A stretch of DNA of 64,000 nucleotides from Aeromicrobium wangtongii (lineage in GTDB: Bacteria; Actinomycetota; Actinomycetes; Propionibacteriales; Nocardioidaceae), in assembly GCF_024584515.1 (NCBI RefSeq), contig NZ_CP102173.1, forward strand, positions 1,984,001 to 2,048,000. The letters run 5' to 3'. Position numbers and translations under genes: made by a program. Positions 31,593 to 43,125 of this stretch are shown one piece after another (within the stretch, counting starts at the first letter, position 1; each line of letters begins with the position of its first letter). The notes under the pieces are model-generated. The model searched no databases. It worked only from the letters and a program-made list of their open reading frames with translations, and was not told the DNA's origin.

Positions 31593-33614
31593 TCAGAAGG
31601 TCGGTGGATCGACCTGGATGCGCAGCCCCGGCAGCTTCGCGGCGCTGCGCTCGGCGGCGACCGCGGCCAGCGCATCGGCCAGCGCCGCTCCCTCGCGCCG
31701 CGGGGCCCGCAGGATGAGGCGCTGACCGGCATCGGGCGATCGCTGGTCCACCGGCACGGGTCCCAGCACCTCGGTGGTCGGCGTCCAGTCCCGCTCGGCG
31801 AGTGCCGCCAGGACGTCGTCAGGGCCGTCGACCGTCGCGAGGCGGGCAGTCGGCGGCAGGTGGGTCTCGGCGCGGGCCGCCAGCTCGCGGGCCGCGAACC
31901 CGGCTGGATCGGCGCGGACCAGCGCCTGCAGGGTCAACGCGTCACCCACCGCGACGGCTCGGCCTCCGGGTCGCGCGAGCGCGAGGGCGTTGAACCAGCG
32001 CCGGTGCGACTCCTCGTCGACGCGGACGTCCTCGCGCGCCATCATCAGCCAGGTGTCGAGCAGGATCACGACGTCGTACCCGCCCTCGACGTGCGGCTCC
32101 GCGCCCGGAGTGGCCAGGACCAGTCGGCGACCGGCGGGCAGATCGGGCAGCACCGATGCGCCGCCGGACGTCACGACCTCCCGATCGGGAAAGGCGCGGG
32201 CGAACTCCTCGGCCGTCCGCAGGGCACCCACGACCGGCGACCGGAGCTGGTGGCCCCGGCAGTGCGGGCAGGTCCACGGCGACTCGGTGCGACCGCACCA
32301 CCGGCAGGTGACCGCGGACGAGGCGGACGGCTGGCCCATCGGGCCCTGGCAGTCGGGGCAGCGAGCCGGCTCGCGACACGTCTGGCACGACAGCGAGTCG
32401 CGGTAACCGCGGCGCGGCACCTGGACCAGGACCGAGCCCTCGGCGGCGCGGATCGCGCGGAACGCCTCGTGCGGCAGCCGGACCGGCGCCGATCCCGCTG
32501 TGGACCCGTCGGTGACGTCCAGGCGCGGCCACGCCTTGCGCCGCGTGCCGCGCTCGGCGACCAGCTCGGTGCACCAGCCGCTCTCGATCAACGACTGCCC
32601 TTCCGCGGTGCGGGCATAGCCACCAACCAGCAGCGCCGTCTCCTGCTGGCTGGCGCGCAGCAGCAGCACCTCGCGGGCGTGCGGGTACGGGGCCCGCGGC
32701 TCGGCGAACATGTCGTCGCCGTCGTCCCACATCGCGACCAGACCCAGCTCACGGACCGGCGCGAACGCCGCCGCACGGGTGCCGAGCACCACCTGGACGT
32801 CGCCGCGTGAGGCGGCCAGGAACGACCGGTAGCGGTCGGCCGGCTGCTGGGCGGCGGTCAGCGCGACGTGGCGTCCCTCCCCCAGCACCTCGGTGAAGAC
32901 CGCGTCCCAGCGGGCGACGTCGCGCACATCCGGCACGCACACGACCGCGCCGCGACCTGACCCCAGGGTCGCCAGCACCGCCTCGGCCACGAGCCGCGCC
33001 GGATCGGGGCCGGGCACGGCGGTGAGCCACGCCCGCGGACGATCACCCGCCCGCAGGGAGGCCACGAACGCCAGGCCGTGCACATAGGTCTGCCATCCCT
33101 CGACGCTGCCCACCGGCGGCGGGTCGTCGACGCGCGATCGGGCGGCCTTCTCGGCCCGGGCGTGCCGTGGCGGCACGGCCAGTCGCAGCACGTCGCCCAG
33201 CGCGCCGGCGTACCGGTCGGCGACGGCGCGGGCCAGCACCAGCACCTCGGGTGCGAGCACGGGCTCGGACGAGACGACCTTGGCCAGGAAGGCCAGCCGG
33301 CCGGCGTGATCACTGCGCTCGACCCGCTCGACCACGAATCCGTCGACGAGCCGGCCGGCGAATCGCACCTTGACCCGGCACCCGGGCACCACGCCGATCG
33401 ACAGCTGCTCGGGCACGAGGTAGTCGAACGGCCGGTCGAGGTGGGCGAGGCCGGAGTCGACGACGACCCGCGCCACCGGCAGCCCAGGCGCCGGCGCCTG
33501 GGCCGGCTTGGCGGGCTTGGCGGCCTGCTTGCGCGCCGGAGCCGTCGACGGGACGAGAGCCAGCTGCTCCGGTTCCGTGGTCGCTCGTCCTGAGCCTGTC
33601 GAAGGGTTGGCCAC
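31593..33614 (-). CDS. priA: Actinobacterial-type primosomal protein PriA (no ATPase motifs)
   Basis: Probable replication-restart protein of 673 residues. The 3'-DNA-binding domain (about 45-150; VARVVVDSGLAHLDRPFDY) and the double zinc-binding region with paired cysteines (CQTC, CPDC, CRWC, CPHC) are present. The helicase ATP site is not: where Walker A should be there is AVPGPDPARL, and the DEEH box reads WDDGDD, as is usual for actinobacterial PriA, so it likely acts without unwinding DNA. The first 12 codons contain a REP-like 20-mer (encoding NPSTGSGRA), suggesting insertion of repeat DNA in the start region. Confidence 0.9.
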   Translation of the reverse strand: MANPSTGSGRATTEPEQLALVPSTAPARKQAAKPAKPAQAPAPGLPVARVVVDSGLAHLDRPFDYLVPEQLSIGVVPGCRVKVRFAGRLVDGFVVERVERSDHAGRLAFLAKVVSSEPVLAPEVLVLARAVADRYAGALGDVLRLAVPPRHARAEKAARSRVDDPPPVGSVEGWQTYVHGLAFVASLRAGDRPRAWLTAVPGPDPARLVAEAVLATLGSGRGAVVCVPDVRDVARWDAVFTEVLGEGRHVALTAAQQPADRYRSFLAASRGDVQVVLGTRAAAFAPVRELGLVAMWDDGDDMFAEPRAPYPHAREVLLLRASQQETALLVGGYARTAEGQSLIESGWCTELVAERGTRRKAWPRLDVTDGSTAGSAPVRLPHEAFRAIRAAEGSVLVQVPRRGYRDSLSCQTCREPARCPDCQGPMGQPSASSAVTCRWCGRTESPWTCPHCRGHQLRSPVVGALRTAEEFARAFPDREVVTSGGASVLPDLPAGRRLVLATPGAEPHVEGGYDVVILLDTWLMMAREDVRVDEESHRRWFNALALARPGGRAVAVGDALTLQALVRADPAGFAARELAARAETHLPPTARLATVDGPDDVLAALAERDWTPTTEVLGPVPVDQRSPDAGQRLILRAPRREGAALADALAAVAAERSAAKLPGLRIQVDPPTF
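33586..33605 (-). repeat. REP-like 20-mer inside the priA start
   Basis: Minus-strand CCTTCGACAGGCTCAGGACG is a very common interspersed bacterial element; its frames give recognisable peptides such as PSTGSGR, LRQAQDER and RPEPVEG, all of which are seen here in one frame or another. It lies within codons 3-10 of priA. Recognition is from memory of the motif, not from a search. Confidence 0.7.
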
Positions 33615-33669
33615 GGTGCTGTTCTACCAGCCGCCACGGACGGTCCTGAAGTTCTCCCCCGGGCATCCC

Positions 33670-33715
33670 TTGCCACGCGTCCCTCACCCGCGTAACGTAC
33701 AACCACATGGTTGTA
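33670..33715 (+). promoter_or_regulatory. Promoter and operator of the arsR-like gene
   Basis: TTGCCA (33670-33675) and TAACGT (33693-33698) are separated by 17 bp and fit an actinobacterial promoter. Transcription would start at about 33705-33707, where the first ATG lies, so the mRNA may be leaderless. The palindrome TACAACCA-CA-TGGTTGTA (33698-33715) begins on the last base of the -10 and runs through the start codon, a good position for repression by the encoded ArsR-type protein. Confidence 0.6.
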
Positions 33716-34063
33716 TCAATGATGCTTGACGATGCGCAGATCGACCGTCTGTTCCACGCCCTCGCCGACGCCACCCGGCGCGACATCGTGCGACGCACCG
33801 TCGAGGGCGAGCTGTCGGTGACGGCGCTCGCCGAGGGCTACCCCATCAGCTTCGCGGCCGTGCAGAAGCACGTCGCGGTGCTCGAACGGGTGGGCCTGGT
33901 CACCAAGTCACGACACGGCCGAGAGCTGCGGGTGCGCTCGGAGCTGCAGAGCGTCGAGCGCGCTCGACACGCCCTGGACGAGCTCGCCGAGGCCTGGCAG
34001 GGCCGCGTGCAGCGGATGTCGGACCTGCTCGACACCCCCACCGACACCACGACTGGAGAATGA
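33707..34063 (+). CDS. ArsR-family winged-helix repressor
   Basis: Predicted DNA-binding regulator of 118 residues. The winged helix includes LFHALADATRRDIVRR and the recognition helix region ISFAAVQKHVAVLERVGLV, typical of ArsR proteins that pair with SRPBCC/AHSA1 genes. It lacks the ELCVC metal-binding motif, so metal sensing is unlikely. Starts at 33707, 33719 and 33722 are possible; the first fits a leaderless message, the others would leave the operator outside the coding region. It overlaps the SRPBCC gene by ATGA. Likely autoregulated through the palindrome at its start. Confidence 0.9.
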   Translation: MVVSMMLDDAQIDRLFHALADATRRDIVRRTVEGELSVTALAEGYPISFAAVQKHVAVLERVGLVTKSRHGRELRVRSELQSVERARHALDELAEAWQGRVQRMSDLLDTPTDTTTGE

Positions 34064-34551
34064 CAATGCAGCTGGACATCGACAAGGACCTGGACGCGCT
34101 CACGCTGATCGTCGTGGCGACCTTCGACCATCCCGTCGAGGAGGTGTGGGACCTGTACGCCGATCCCCGCAAGCTCGAGCGCTGGTGGGGACCGCCCACC
34201 TACCCGGCCACCGTGGTCGAGCACGACCTGACCGCCGGGGGCACCGTCCACTACTACATGACCTCGCCCGAGGGCGAGCAGCACCACGGGCGGTGGGACG
34301 TGCTCGACGTGGACGCGCCGACGTCGTTCAGCATCCTCGACAAGTTCGCGGACGCCGACGGCAACCCGGCCGACGGCATGCCCGAGGCGACGATGCGGCT
34401 CTCGATCGCCGGGACGTCCGGCGGCGCGCAGATGACCGCCGTGACGACCTATGCATCCCGTGAGGCCCTCGAGCAGGTGCTCGCGATGGGCATGGAGGAG
34501 GGACTCAGGACGTCGATGGCCCAGATGGACGGCGTGCTCGCCGGCGCCTGA
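34060..34551 (+). CDS. SRPBCC (AHSA1-like) domain protein
   Basis: Single-domain START/Bet v1-like protein of 163 residues with a hydrophobic ligand cavity; the ligand is unknown. The blocks FDHPVEEVWDLYADPRKLERWWGPPTYPA and HGRWDVLDVDAP near the middle are typical of AHSA1-like proteins encoded with ArsR repressors, which often use this partner as an effector or binding protein. It is translationally coupled to the repressor by an ATGA overlap. A perfect terminator follows nine bases after the stop. No signs of transfer apart from its opposite orientation to neighbours. Confidence 0.88.
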   Translation: MTMQLDIDKDLDALTLIVVATFDHPVEEVWDLYADPRKLERWWGPPTYPATVVEHDLTAGGTVHYYMTSPEGEQHHGRWDVLDVDAPTSFSILDKFADADGNPADGMPEATMRLSIAGTSGGAQMTAVTTYASREALEQVLAMGMEEGLRTSMAQMDGVLAGA

Positions 34552-34560
34552 GGTCGACCG

Positions 34561-34607
34561 CACGACGAAGGCTCCCCACCCGATCCGGGTGGGGAGCCTT
34601 CGTCGTG
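34561..34607. terminator. Bidirectional stem-loop terminator
   Basis: A perfect 22-bp inverted repeat with an ATC loop lies between the convergent SRPBCC and metK genes (arms 34561-34582 and 34586-34607). No U-tract follows on either strand, as is common in GC-rich actinobacteria. Position, strength and symmetry support termination from both sides. Confidence 0.9.
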
Positions 34608-34616
34608 GTCAGTGCG

Positions 34617-35810
34617 TCAGGCGCCGGCTGCGGCCTTGAGCGCCTCGGCCCGGTCGGTGGTCTCCCACACGACGCCGGGCAGCTGACGACCGAAGTGGCC
34701 GTAGGCCGCCGTCTGGGCGTAGATGGGCTTCAGCAGGTCCAGGTCGCGGATGATCGCGGCCGGGCGCAGGTCGAAGACCTCCAGGACGGCCTCGCGGATC
34801 TTGTCGACCGGGACGGTCTCGGTGCCGAAGGCCTCGACGTAGAAGCCGACCGGGTGCGCCTTGCCGATCGCGTAGGCGACCTGCACCTCGACCTTGGAGG
34901 CCAGGCCGGCGGCGACGATGTTCTTGGCGACCCAGCGCATCGCGTAGGCGGCCGAGCGGTCGACCTTGCTCGGATCCTTGCCGGAGAACGCGCCACCGCC
35001 GTGACGGGCGTAGCCGCCGTAGGTGTCGACGATGATCTTGCGGCCGGTCAGGCCCACATCGCCCATCGGGCCGCCGATGACGAACTTGCCGGTCGGGTTG
35101 ACCAGCAGGCGGTAGTCGGTGGTGTCGATGTCGAAGTCGGCCAGGACGACGTCGACGACGTGCTTCTTGATGTCGACCGTCAGCTGGGAGTCCAGGTCGA
35201 TGCCGTCCTCGTGCTGCGTGGACAGCACGACGGTGTCGACGCGAACCGGCTTGTCGTTGTCGTCGTACTCGACCGTGACCTGGGTCTTGCCGTCGGGACG
35301 CAGGTACGGCAGCGTGCCGTCCTTGCGGACCGCGGTGAGCTGCTCGGCCAGACGGTGCGCGATCGTGATCGGCAGCGGCATGAGCTCGGGCGTCTCGTCG
35401 ACGGCGAAACCGAACATCAGGCCCTGGTCGCCGGCGCCCTGCTGGTCCAGCGGATCGGCCGACTCACCGGTGCGACCCTCGAATGCGGTGTCGACGCCCT
35501 GGGCGATGTCGGGCGACTGCGCGTCCAGGGTGATCTGGACGCCGCAGGACGCACCGTCGAATCCCTTGACCGACGAGTCGTAGCCGATCTCGAGCACGCG
35601 GTCACGGGCGATCTTCGCGATGTCCGCGTACGCCTCGGTCGTGACCTCGCCGCCGACGACGATCAGACCGGTCGTGATGAAGGTCTCGCAGGCGACGCGG
35701 CTCTTGGGGTCGGCCGCGAGCAGGGCGTCGAGGACGCTGTCGCTGATCTGGTCGGCGATCTTGTCCGGGTGACCCTCGGTCACGGACTCGGACGTGAAGA
35801 ATCGGCTCAC
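34617..35810 (-). CDS. metK: S-adenosylmethionine synthase
   Basis: Makes S-adenosylmethionine from methionine and ATP in the cytoplasm. The 397 residues include TEGHPDK near the N terminus, [10 protein letters not shown] for ATP binding and the phosphate loop [19 protein letters not shown]. The start is GTG with an AGGAG ribosome-binding site seven bases upstream. In the 63-bp gap to coaBC a TACACT hexamer (35841-35846) fits a -10, suggesting a private promoter, but the -35 is weak. No SAM riboswitch is present. The gene ends at a two-way terminator. Confidence 0.98.
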   Translation of the reverse strand: MSRFFTSESVTEGHPDKIADQISDSVLDALLAADPKSRVACETFITTGLIVVGGEVTTEAYADIAKIARDRVLEIGYDSSVKGFDGASCGVQITLDAQSPDIAQGVDTAFEGRTGESADPLDQQGAGDQGLMFGFAVDETPELMPLPITIAHRLAEQLTAVRKDGTLPYLRPDGKTQVTVEYDDNDKPVRVDTVVLSTQHEDGIDLDSQLTVDIKKHVVDVVLADFDIDTTDYRLLVNPTGKFVIGGPMGDVGLTGRKIIVDTYGGYARHGGGAFSGKDPSKVDRSAAYAMRWVAKNIVAAGLASKVEVQVAYAIGKAHPVGFYVEAFGTETVPVDKIREAVLEVFDLRPAAIIRDLDLLKPIYAQTAAYGHFGRQLPGVVWETTDRAEALKAAAGA

Positions 35811-35873
35811 AAATTACTCCTGGGTTGATGGCTGTTCGACAGTGTAACGAGCGCGGAGGACCGCTGTTCCTGC

Positions 35874-37079
35874 TCAGTCCATGCGCTGGACGACGGAGTC
35901 CCACACCGTGTGCGCCAGTACCCGTTTGGGTCCGGGCGGAACCTCGACGACGCTGCCGTCGGCGCCGAGGACGACCGCCTCGGTGTCGTCGCGCCCGAAC
36001 ACCTTGCCCTCGCTGACGTCGTTGACGACCAGCAGATCGCATCCCTTGCGGGCGAGCTTGGCGCGGGCGTGCTCGATCACGGTCGCGGTCGCGTCGCCGG
36101 TCTCGGCGGCGAAGCCGACGATGACCGGGCTCTTGCTGGTGCGGGCCGCGACGAGCTCGACGAGGATGTCGGGATTCTCCACCAGGTGGATCTGGGGCGC
36201 GACACCGTCGGGGGTCTTCTTGATCTTGGCGTCGACGAACTCGGCCGGACGGAAGTCGGCCGGCGCGGCGGCCATCACGACGGCGTCGGCATCGACGGCG
36301 GCGCGCAGCATCTGCTGGCGCAGCTCCTCGGTGCTGACGACGGGCACGACGTCCACGCCCGCCGGGGACGGCAGGCTGACATTGGCCGCGATCACCGTCA
36401 CCTGCGCACCGCGGGCCACGGCGGCCTCGGCCAGGGCGAATCCCTGACGACCGGACGACCGGTTGCCCAGGAAGCGGACGGGATCGAGGAACTCGCGCGT
36501 CCCACCGGCGGAGATGACCACGCGGCGGCCGACCAGGTCCTGCGGCCGTCCCTCCAGGACCGCCACGGCGGCACGGAAGATGTCGGCCGGGTCCGGCAGA
36601 CGTCCCTTGCCGGTGTCAGTACCGGTCAGACGACCCACGGCCGGCTCCAGCACGATGTGCCCGCGGGCCCGCAGCGTGGCGACATTGGCCTGCGTCGCGG
36701 CGTTCTCCCACATCTCGGTGTGCATCGCCGGGGCGAACATCACCGGGCACCGCGCCGTCAGCAGGGTGTTGGTCAGCAGGTCGTCGGCCAGTCCGTGCGC
36801 TGCCTTGGCCAGGGTGTTGGCCGTCGCGGGTGCGACCACGACCAGATCGGCGGACTTGCCGATCCGGACGTGCGCGACCTCGTCGACGTGCTCGAACACC
36901 CCGACCTGGACGGGCTTGCCGCTCAAGGCCTCCCACGTGGCAGCGCCCACGAAGTTCAGTGAGGACTCCGTGGGCACGACCCGGACGCTGTGACCGGACT
37001 CGGTGAACAGTCGCAGCAGCTCAGCGGCCTTGTAGGACGCGATGCCGCCGGAGACACCGAGAACGACTTCCGTGGTCAT
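35874..37079 (-). CDS. coaBC: Bifunctional CoaBC (Dfp), coenzyme A synthesis
   Basis: Phosphopantothenoylcysteine synthetase and decarboxylase in one 401-residue protein. The N-terminal FMN-dependent decarboxylase (CoaC, about 1-185) shows GVSGGIASYKA and the substrate-binding APAMHTEMW, with histidine where asparagine is more usual. The CoaB half begins ISAGGTREFLDPVRFLGNRSSG and ends with the lysine-containing KGCDLLVVNDV block. It follows rpoZ by 23 bp in the standard gmk-rpoZ-coaBC-metK order. Confidence 0.97.
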   Translation of the reverse strand: MTTEVVLGVSGGIASYKAAELLRLFTESGHSVRVVPTESSLNFVGAATWEALSGKPVQVGVFEHVDEVAHVRIGKSADLVVVAPATANTLAKAAHGLADDLLTNTLLTARCPVMFAPAMHTEMWENAATQANVATLRARGHIVLEPAVGRLTGTDTGKGRLPDPADIFRAAVAVLEGRPQDLVGRRVVISAGGTREFLDPVRFLGNRSSGRQGFALAEAAVARGAQVTVIAANVSLPSPAGVDVVPVVSTEELRQQMLRAAVDADAVVMAAAPADFRPAEFVDAKIKKTPDGVAPQIHLVENPDILVELVAARTSKSPVIVGFAAETGDATATVIEHARAKLARKGCDLLVVNDVSEGKVFGRDDTEAVVLGADGSVVEVPPGPKRVLAHTVWDSVVQRMD

Positions 37080-37102
37080 GGCGCGACCCGGGGCCGGGAC
37101 GG

Positions 37103-37408
37103 TCAGGCCTGCTCGGCAGCGGCAGCTGCAGCAGCCGCCTCGGCCTCAGGATCGATGTCCTCGACCGTCAGCAGGTCGGCGTTGATCTCGCGCAGCGCGA
37201 TCGACAGGGGCTTCTCCTGCACGCCGGTCTCCAGCAGGGGTCCGACGTACTCCAGCAGGCCCTCGCCGAGCTGGGAGTAGTAGGCGTTGATCTGGCGCGC
37301 CCGCTTGGCGCTGTAGAGGACCAGCTTGTACTTGCTGTCCGCCTTCTCGAGCAGATCGTCGAGGGGCGGGTTGGTGATGCCGATGGCAGTCGAGCGTGTC
37401 GTGGACAC
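37103..37408 (-). CDS. rpoZ: RNA polymerase omega subunit
   Basis: Omega subunit, 101 residues, which assists assembly of beta-prime into RNA polymerase. The conserved [20 protein letters not shown] and [10 protein letters not shown] blocks are present. The C-terminal tail is acidic and then alanine-rich ([14 protein letters not shown]). The start is GTG. It lies 62 bp after gmk and 23 bp before coaBC, the usual actinobacterial arrangement. Confidence 0.97.
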   Translation of the reverse strand: MSTTRSTAIGITNPPLDDLLEKADSKYKLVLYSAKRARQINAYYSQLGEGLLEYVGPLLETGVQEKPLSIALREINADLLTVEDIDPEAEAAAAAAAAEQA

Positions 37409-37470
37409 AGAGCCTCACAGAAAGACGTTTGATGGGAAGGCCGGGCGATGGACAGCCGGCCGGTGTTCGG

Positions 37471-38058
37471 TCAGGAACTGACCCGGCTGGTGCCGGATCG
37501 AAACAAGTCTACCAATTCATCGCACGCTGTCTGGACATCGGTGTTCACGATCGTCACGTCGAACTCCGACTCGGCCGCCAGCTCGGTGCGTGCGGTCCTC
37601 AGCCGGCGCTCGCGCTCCTCGGGTCCCTCCGTGCCGCGACCGACGAGCCGGCGCTCCAGCTCCTCGAAGCTCGGCGGCGCCAGGAAGCACATCAACGCCT
37701 CCGGCATGGTCTTGCGCACCTGGCGCGCACCCTGCAGGTCGATCTCGAGCAGTGCCGGCCGACCGGCGGCGAGGTGCTCCTCGACGGGGGCCCGGGGCGT
37801 GCCGTACCGCGCGGCGCTGTGCACCACGGCCCACTCCAGCAGACCGTCCTCGGCCACGAGCCGGTCGAACTCCTCATCGGAGATGAAGTGATAGTGCACA
37901 CCGTCGATCTCACCGGGACGCGCCGGTCGGGTCGTGACCGACACGGAGATCCAGATGTCGGGGTGCTGGTCGCGGACGCACGCCGCCACGGTGCCCTTGC
38001 CGACGGCGGTCGGCCCGGCCAGGACGATGAGCCGGGACCGTGCTGGGGCCTCAGACAC
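37471..38058 (-). CDS. gmk: Guanylate kinase
   Basis: Phosphorylates GMP to GDP. The 195-residue protein has the P-loop [12 protein letters not shown] near 13-24, the GMP-binding [19 protein letters not shown] and the lid region with [10 protein letters not shown]. The GTG start ([15 protein letters not shown]) was chosen because upstream codons overlap mihF without similarity to kinases; the resulting overlap with mihF is eight bases. The mihF-gmk-rpoZ order is characteristic of actinobacteria. Confidence 0.96.
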   Translation of the reverse strand: MSEAPARSRLIVLAGPTAVGKGTVAACVRDQHPDIWISVSVTTRPARPGEIDGVHYHFISDEEFDRLVAEDGLLEWAVVHSAARYGTPRAPVEEHLAAGRPALLEIDLQGARQVRKTMPEALMCFLAPPSFEELERRLVGRGTEGPEERERRLRTARTELAAESEFDVTIVNTDVQTACDELVDLFRSGTSRVSS

Positions 38059-38389
38059 GCCGGGTACGTCCCGTGCGGCCGGCGAACTCGGCCAGCAGCG
38101 CCTCGACCTGGTGCGCGCCCAGGCCGCGCAGCCGGCGGCTGTCGGCGATGCCGATGCGCTGCATGATCTCCTGCGCGCGCACCTTGCCGACACCGGGCAT
38201 CGACTGCAGCAGGTCGACGACCCGCAGCTTGGCGACCACCTGGTTGACCTTCGACTCCTGGATGACCTCCTGGAGGTCTGCCGACGAGGACTTGAGCCGC
38301 GCCTTCAGGTCGGCGCGCATCTGCCGGGCGGCGGCAGCCTTCTCCAGGGCAGCGCTGCGCTGCTCGGGGGTGAGTGTCGGAAGAGCCAC
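38051..38389 (-). CDS. mihF: Integration host factor, actinobacterial type
   Basis: Nucleoid-associated protein of the mycobacterial mIHF family, unrelated to E. coli IHF; it bends and compacts DNA. The 112 residues start at GTG with [20 protein letters not shown], matching the mIHF N terminus; the helix-two-turn-helix region [20 protein letters not shown] and the conserved [15 protein letters not shown] lie at the C-terminal end. An upstream in-frame extension overlaps the lipoprotein gene and was not used. The gene is directly followed by gmk with an eight-base overlap. Confidence 0.95.
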   Translation of the reverse strand: MALPTLTPEQRSAALEKAAAARQMRADLKARLKSSSADLQEVIQESKVNQVVAKLRVVDLLQSMPGVGKVRAQEIMQRIGIADSRRLRGLGAHQVEALLAEFAGRTGRTRRV

Positions 38390-38420
38390 TCGGGTCACCT
38401 CTCTGCTTGGGTGAGCTGGG

Positions 38421-38852
38421 TCATTTGAGCGTGATGCCGCAGACGTCCTTGACGTCCTTGACGACAGCCTCGCGCTGCTTGGTGGTGCCGTTGAACGCAC
38501 TGTAGGCGTTGTTCAGCGATGTGAGGTCCCCGGAGTCGAGCTTGGCGACCTTGGCCGGGTCGTCCATGTCCTGCAGGGCGATGTCGGTCTTCTTCTGGGC
38601 CTTCAGCACCCGGTCGGTGACGGCACCGAGCTTGGCCCAGTCGTCCTTGCTCGAGTCGGGAGCCGTCGTGGTGATCGCCCGCAGCGCATCGGCGTACTTC
38701 GCGAACCCCGCATTGGTGCGCTTCTGCCCGAAGGTGTCCAGCGCTGCCTTGTTCTCCTTGACGGCGACGCAGTACGGGTCATCGCCCCCACAACCGGCCA
38801 GGACGCTGCCGGCCACGAGGGCCGTGACCAGCACCGTAGCGGTCTTCTTCAT
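38421..38852 (-). CDS. Small lipoprotein of unknown function
   Basis: Predicted lipoprotein, 143 residues. Residues 1-19 are a Lys-Lys plus hydrophobic leader ending in LAGC, with lipidation at Cys21. The mature part is helical and charged with three cysteines including the anchor, of which Cys28 and Cys138 could form a disulphide. It has a good AGGAG ribosome-binding site. I do not recognise a characterised family. It lies between pyrF and mihF on the same strand (33 and 31 bp gaps), so may be read with the pyrimidine operon. Confidence 0.85.
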   Translation of the reverse strand: MKKTATVLVTALVAGSVLAGCGGDDPYCVAVKENKAALDTFGQKRTNAGFAKYADALRAITTTAPDSSKDDWAKLGAVTDRVLKAQKKTDIALQDMDDPAKVAKLDSGDLTSLNNAYSAFNGTTKQREAVVKDVKDVCGITLK

Positions 38853-38885
38853 TCAGATCTCCTCGATCGAGCGGCCACTGGGCGT

Positions 38886-39710
38886 CTACGAGCCTACAAG
38901 TTCGGCATTGACGCGCGCGGCCGCCTCGCGCAGCGCGGCGACATCGGGTCCGGCGGCCAGGACGCCGCGGGAGGTGGACGGGATGACGTGGTCGATGACG
39001 TCGCCGAACAGCCGGCGGATGTCCTCGACCGTGCCGCCCTGTGCCCCGAATCCGGGCACCAGGATCGGCCCGTTGATCGACAGGTCTTCGTCCGCGCTGC
39101 CGATCGTCGCGCCCACCACGGCGCCGTACGAGCCCATGGGAGCGGCGCCGGCGTTGAGGTCGGCGAGCTGCGCCAGCACTCCCCCGGCGACCGTCGTGCC
39201 GCTGGAGTCCGCGAGGCGTGCGTGCTGGACCTCGGGCCCCTCAGGGTTGGAGGTCAGCGCCAGCACGAAGACCCCGGCGTCGTTCTTCTCGGCCACCTCG
39301 AAGAACGGTGCCAACGAGCCGAAGCCCAGGAACGGGCTGACCGTGATCGCGTCGGCCGCCATGGGCGCGTCGTCGTCCAGGTAGGCCTCGGCGTACGCCT
39401 GCGCGGTCGACCCGATGTCGCCGCGCTTGACGTCCAGGACGACCAACGACCCGGTGTGGCGCAGGTCCTCGATCGTGCGCTCCAGCACGACGACACCGCG
39501 GGCGCCGAAGCGCTCGAAGAAGGCCGACTGCGGCTTGACGAAGGCGACCTGCCCCGCGAAGGCCTCCACGCAGATGCTCGCGAACCGGTCGAGTCCCTCG
39601 ACCGAGTCCTCCAGTCCCCACTGCTCCAGCAGCGCGGCGTGCGGGTCGATGCCGATGCACGCCGGCCCGTAGGCCTGCATCGCCACGTGGGCGCGCGAAC
39701 CGAAGCTCAC
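38886..39710 (-). CDS. pyrF: Orotidine 5'-phosphate decarboxylase (mycobacterial type)
   Basis: Last step of UMP synthesis. At 274 residues it belongs to the longer PyrF type found in mycobacteria, with CIGIDPHAALLEQWGL at the start and the catalytic loop VLDVKRGDIGSTAQAYAEAYL, containing the Asp-Lys pair, in place of the shorter form's DxKxxDI. The start is GTG. It follows carB after 88 bp, a gap occupied by a strong palindrome. pyrD is not in this cluster, so the preceding dehydrogenase step must be encoded elsewhere. Confidence 0.95.
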   Translation of the reverse strand: MSFGSRAHVAMQAYGPACIGIDPHAALLEQWGLEDSVEGLDRFASICVEAFAGQVAFVKPQSAFFERFGARGVVVLERTIEDLRHTGSLVVLDVKRGDIGSTAQAYAEAYLDDDAPMAADAITVSPFLGFGSLAPFFEVAEKNDAGVFVLALTSNPEGPEVQHARLADSSGTTVAGGVLAQLADLNAGAAPMGSYGAVVGATIGSADEDLSINGPILVPGFGAQGGTVEDIRRLFGDVIDHVIPSTSRGVLAAGPDVAALREAAARVNAELVGS

Positions 39711-39724
39711 GAGTGCTCCCCTCC

Positions 39725-39790
39725 CCGCTGAGTGTGACGTTTGCGCGAGGCTGCACGCGGACCGACGCGCGGAAACGTCGCACTCAGCGG
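39725..39790. repeat. Intergenic palindrome between carB and pyrF
   Basis: Arms of 23 bp (39725-39747 and 39768-39790; CCGCTGAGTG then ACGTTT) match at 21 of 23 positions across a 20-base spacer. The transcript would fold into a long stem-loop between carB and pyrF, inside the pyrimidine operon. Terminator, processing site and mobile palindrome are all possible; there is no U-tract. Confidence 0.85.
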
Positions 39791-39798
39791 GTGCGGGG

Positions 39799-43124
<3,326 letters not shown>

Positions 43125-43125
<1 letters not shown>

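Noticed and set aside
28782..32810. Plus-strand open frame of over 1300 codons
   Set aside because: It lies antisense over rpe, rsmB, fmt and priA, all with clear family motifs; long antisense frames are a by-product of high GC.
31593..33614. priA as a pseudogene because the ATPase motifs are missing
   Set aside because: The frame is intact, zinc cysteines are conserved, and loss of the motifs is normal for actinobacterial PriA.
35811..35873. SAM riboswitch before metK
   Set aside because: The gap is only 63 bp and holds a promoter-like hexamer and ribosome-binding site, with no SAM-I, SAM-II or SAM-IV core.
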